Positions 7,672-9,321 of a DNA stretch of 9,321 nucleotides are shown here, one piece after another; positions within the stretch are counted from its first letter, which is position 1, and every line of letters starts with the position of its first letter. The DNA is taken from NCBI GenBank assembly GCA_900557355.1, contig USSR01000229.1, positions 1 through 9,321 of the forward strand, in the 5' to 3' direction. Under the pieces are notes generated by a model, which was given only the letters and a program-made list of their open reading frames with translations, had not been told where the DNA came from and did not search any database. Source of the DNA: an uncultured Bacteroides sp. (lineage in GTDB: Bacteria; Bacteroidota; Bacteroidia; Bacteroidales; Bacteroidaceae). The position numbers and the translations under genes are program-made.

Positions 7672-9129
7672 ATGCGTATGAAGCATCTATGCTTATTGAT
7701 TGCTTTTTTATCTTTCCTTAGCTGTAAGGCTCAGAAGGATAATGAGGATTTGGCAAAGGAGGTGATAATCTCGGGCCGTGTCTTGAATAGGGAGGTCTAT
7801 CCGAAGGAAAAGGAGGTGACGCTTGTGATACCTTATCTGTCTGAGATGGAGACTGTTTACACTTCTCCCATAGCGGATGACGGTACTTTCAGTTTCCGTT
7901 TTAGTCCTTACGCTCCCGTTCGCGAAGTTGTTCTTCGCAATTATGCGGAGCACTTGTTTGTACATCCGGGCGATAGTCTGTTTGTAGAGATTGATTTCAG
8001 TGATTTGCTGTCTCCCAAGATTACGGGAACTTCCGGTACACTGAATCAATATATGGCTCTTTTCACTTTAGGTGGATATTATCGTGGTCCTTATTATTGT
8101 AATCCAAGGAGTACTTTCGAAGAATTTGAGAAGGAATTGGGAGAAGAACATACCAGCCGTTGGGAACGTCGTGCCGACTTCCTGAAGGAACATTCTCCGG
8201 GTGCTGAGGTTGAAGAATATACGGCGGATTTGCTATGGATAGATTATTACAATGCACTCTTTAACTATGCTGCGTCACAGGCGTCGGAGGGTAAGGACGT
8301 TAGTCTGTATATGGCATTGATGTTAAAACTTAATCCTCTCTTTTCGGGAAAAACTGTTTTTGCCGGTCTGTTTCCGCTTACTGAAACGGTGAATTTTTTC
8401 CTCTATTGCAATCACACCAGAAAAAAATATAGCGATTTTGAGTTAGCAGATCTTATGAAGGATTGCAAGGATAATGCTATCCTGCCCTATTTATATCTCC
8501 AACATGTGGCCGTTCCTTTATGCCACAACGATACGCTTTGTCTGGCTGATTACAGGCTCCAGTTCGACTCTATAGTGCAGGCTCCCCATTTGAGGCAACC
8601 CATACTTGAATTATATGAGGATAAAGCAGATTATCTGAAAGCCCCCGGGAAGGTGTCCCACCAGATGCTCTATGGCAATAATGCTGATGAGGCGGCTGCC
8701 AGGAAGGACATGCCGTTTATGATTCCCGTATATAATCTTCTGGAAAAGTATGCAGGCAAGGTGATTTATGTTGATTTCTGGGGAGTGATTTGTCCCCCTT
8801 GCCTGGCAGAAATGGAGCCTTTGAAGGAATTGCGGAAACGATATTCTCCCGATGATGTGGTAATGGTGAGTATCTGTGGAAGTAGAGATAGGGAGGCATA
8901 TCATAAGGTTCTGGAGCGCTTCTCTCTGCGGGGGAAGAATATTGAGTGCGTCTATTCGGAAGATTGGGCGACCTCCGATGACTATCACCGCATCATGAAG
9001 CATTGGGGCATGAACAGCATACCGCAATTCCTTCTGATTAACCGTGATGGGGTTATAGTGGATTATGGCACTGCATTGCGACCCAGTTATCCGAAGACGG
9101 CGGCAAAGATTGATGCTCTATTGAAGTAA
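7672..9129 (+). CDS. TlpA-like thioredoxin-fold lipoprotein
   Basis: A 485-aa predicted envelope thiol-disulfide oxidoreductase of the TlpA/ResA type common in Bacteroidetes. The N-terminus MRMKHLCLLIAFLSFLSC is a lipoprotein signal with acylated Cys18; the -3 residue is Phe, which is acceptable but not ideal. The following KAQKDNED resembles charged surface-export tags described for Bacteroidetes lipoproteins. An N-terminal beta domain (about 30-125, DUF4369-like: ISGRVLN, ADDGTFSFRF, LFVHPGDSLFVEID) is followed by a helical middle part (about 130-350). The C-terminal thioredoxin domain (about 350-485) has active site DFWGVICPPC with Cys374 and Cys377, and the cis-proline SIPQ at Pro451. The usual Trp before the first Cys is Ile373, and the xx pair is PP. 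The second ATG (codon 3) is an equally possible start. Only 27 bp separate it from the macroglobulin stop, with no promoter or terminator seen between, so an operon is likely. Reductase or isomerase activity on envelope proteins is inferred from the motif; the partner is unknown. Confidence 0.87.
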   Translation: MRMKHLCLLIAFLSFLSCKAQKDNEDLAKEVIISGRVLNREVYPKEKEVTLVIPYLSEMETVYTSPIADDGTFSFRFSPYAPVREVVLRNYAEHLFVHPGDSLFVEIDFSDLLSPKITGTSGTLNQYMALFTLGGYYRGPYYCNPRSTFEEFEKELGEEHTSRWERRADFLKEHSPGAEVEEYTADLLWIDYYNALFNYAASQASEGKDVSLYMALMLKLNPLFSGKTVFAGLFPLTETVNFFLYCNHTRKKYSDFELADLMKDCKDNAILPYLYLQHVAVPLCHNDTLCLADYRLQFDSIVQAPHLRQPILELYEDKADYLKAPGKVSHQMLYGNNADEAAARKDMPFMIPVYNLLEKYAGKVIYVDFWGVICPPCLAEMEPLKELRKRYSPDDVVMVSICGSRDREAYHKVLERFSLRGKNIECVYSEDWATSDDYHRIMKHWGMNSIPQFLLINRDGVIVDYGTALRPSYPKTAAKIDALLK

Positions 9130-9178
9130 GGGGAGAATCGGGTAGGGATAGGTATATTAGGCGATATAAATAATTTAT

Positions 9179-9216
9179 TGTTCGCTTTTGTGCGGACACT
9201 TGTCCGTTTACGAACA
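9179..9216. promoter_or_regulatory. Four-half-site operator array, copy 2 (intact)
   Basis: Four related 6-bp half-sites are arranged as alternating inverted repeats. They are TGTTCG (9179-9184), 8-bp gap, CGGACA (9193-9198), 2-bp gap, TGTCCG (9201-9206), 4-bp gap, CGAACA (9211-9216). The outer pair are perfect reverse complements of each other, and so are the inner pair. The array ends 44 bp before a sigma-54-like promoter and lies about 70-110 bp upstream of its predicted start, the usual place for an upstream activator site of a sigma-54 enhancer-binding protein. Its left 26 bp recur upstream of the macroglobulin operon. Regulator identity is unknown. Confidence 0.62.
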
Positions 9217-9260
9217 CTCCCTGAAAATGTATAATCGTTGATAATCAGCATTTTATTGTT

Positions 9261-9277
9261 TTGGCACGGCAATTGAC
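9261..9277 (+). promoter_or_regulatory. Sigma-54-like (-24/-12) promoter
   Basis: TTGGCACGGCAATTGAC matches the sigma-54 consensus TGGCACG-N4-TTGC with correct spacing (GG at 9263-9264, ten bases, then GA at 9275-9276). The one significant deviation is A instead of C at the -12 position. Initiation would be near 9288, reading rightward out of the window. The dyad array upstream at activator distance strengthens the call. The downstream gene is not visible, so neither its identity nor its strand can be verified. Confidence 0.5.
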
Positions 9278-9288
9278 TATATATAGTC
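9275..9288. repeat. 14-bp perfect palindrome at the -12 / start region
   Basis: GACTATATATAGTC is a perfect palindrome without spacer. It begins in the -12 element of the sigma-54-like promoter and ends at the predicted transcription start. It could be a repressor site that blocks promoter opening or simply an easily melted AT core; there is no other copy in the window that I noticed. Confidence 0.4.
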
Positions 9289-9321
9289 GAAGGCGGTTGA
9301 CAAAAACCTCCTTTTAAAACT

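Larger units (their letters stand above)
9130..9321. other. Non-coding right end, regulatory region of next gene
   Basis: After the lipoprotein stop there is no convincing coding sequence to the window edge. I found no strong terminator directly after 9129. The segment holds the operator-like array, the sigma-54-like promoter and the 14-bp palindrome. An imperfect 8-bp hairpin (AGGCGGTT 9291-9298 with AACCTCCT 9305-9312) sits just after the predicted start. The high density of dyads suggests a tightly regulated downstream gene. Confidence 0.7.

Noticed and set aside
8611..9027. 138-codon minus-strand open frame opposite the thioredoxin domain
   Set aside because: The opposite strand encodes the CPPC active site and cis-Pro loop; the minus-strand translation shows no domain.
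9297..9302. TTGACA resembling a -35 box of E. coli type promoters
   Set aside because: Bacteroides primary sigma factor does not use TTGACA/TATAAT, and no -10-like sequence follows before the window ends.
9291..9315. Imperfect hairpin followed by TTTT, as a terminator of the lipoprotein operon
   Set aside because: The stem is only 8 bp with a mismatch and the T run is four bases then A-rich. It also lies beyond a likely promoter, so a leader hairpin is at least as likely; too weak to call.

Overview
The window looks like chromosome of a gut Bacteroidales species, most likely Bacteroides or a close relative. Three things point there. A partial DUF3836-type secreted protein sits at the left edge, and that family is largely confined to Bacteroides. 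Two promoters match the Bacteroides primary-sigma -7 consensus TAnnTTTG. The envelope protein set is typical: an S41 peptidase, a large alpha-2-macroglobulin-like protein without a thioester, and a lipoprotein with a TlpA-like thioredoxin domain. No RNA genes, insertion sequences, CRISPR arrays or obvious horizontally acquired segments were seen.

Layout. Positions 1-327 carry the 3' end of the DUF3836-like gene (+), closed by a strong hairpin terminator at 345-397. Positions 435-1682 carry a membrane-anchored S41 peptidase (-), convergent with the first gene. A 334-bp divergent intergenic region (1683-2016) holds a promoter for each flanking gene. It also holds a palindrome and short direct repeats near the peptidase promoter, and an operator-like element at 1882-1910. 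Positions 2017-7644 carry the alpha-2-macroglobulin-like protein (+, 1875 aa). After 27 bp, apparently in the same transcript, comes the TlpA-like lipoprotein (7672-9129). The last 192 bp are non-coding and hold a four-half-site operator-like array (9179-9216) and a near-consensus sigma-54 -24/-12 promoter (9261-9277), directed at a gene beyond the right edge.

How the parts may work together (inference). All the complete products carry export signals, so the locus is an envelope module: a protease and a protease-trap-like macroglobulin transcribed divergently, plus an outer-membrane-type thioredoxin lipoprotein cotranscribed with the macroglobulin. The most interesting non-coding signal is a 26-bp element, 23/26 identical, present both upstream of the macroglobulin operon and upstream of the sigma-54-like promoter at the right edge. 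This suggests one regulator acting on both the operon and the next gene. The macroglobulin itself has lost the Cys-x-Glu-Gln thioester and has a bait-like linker with no Lys or Arg.
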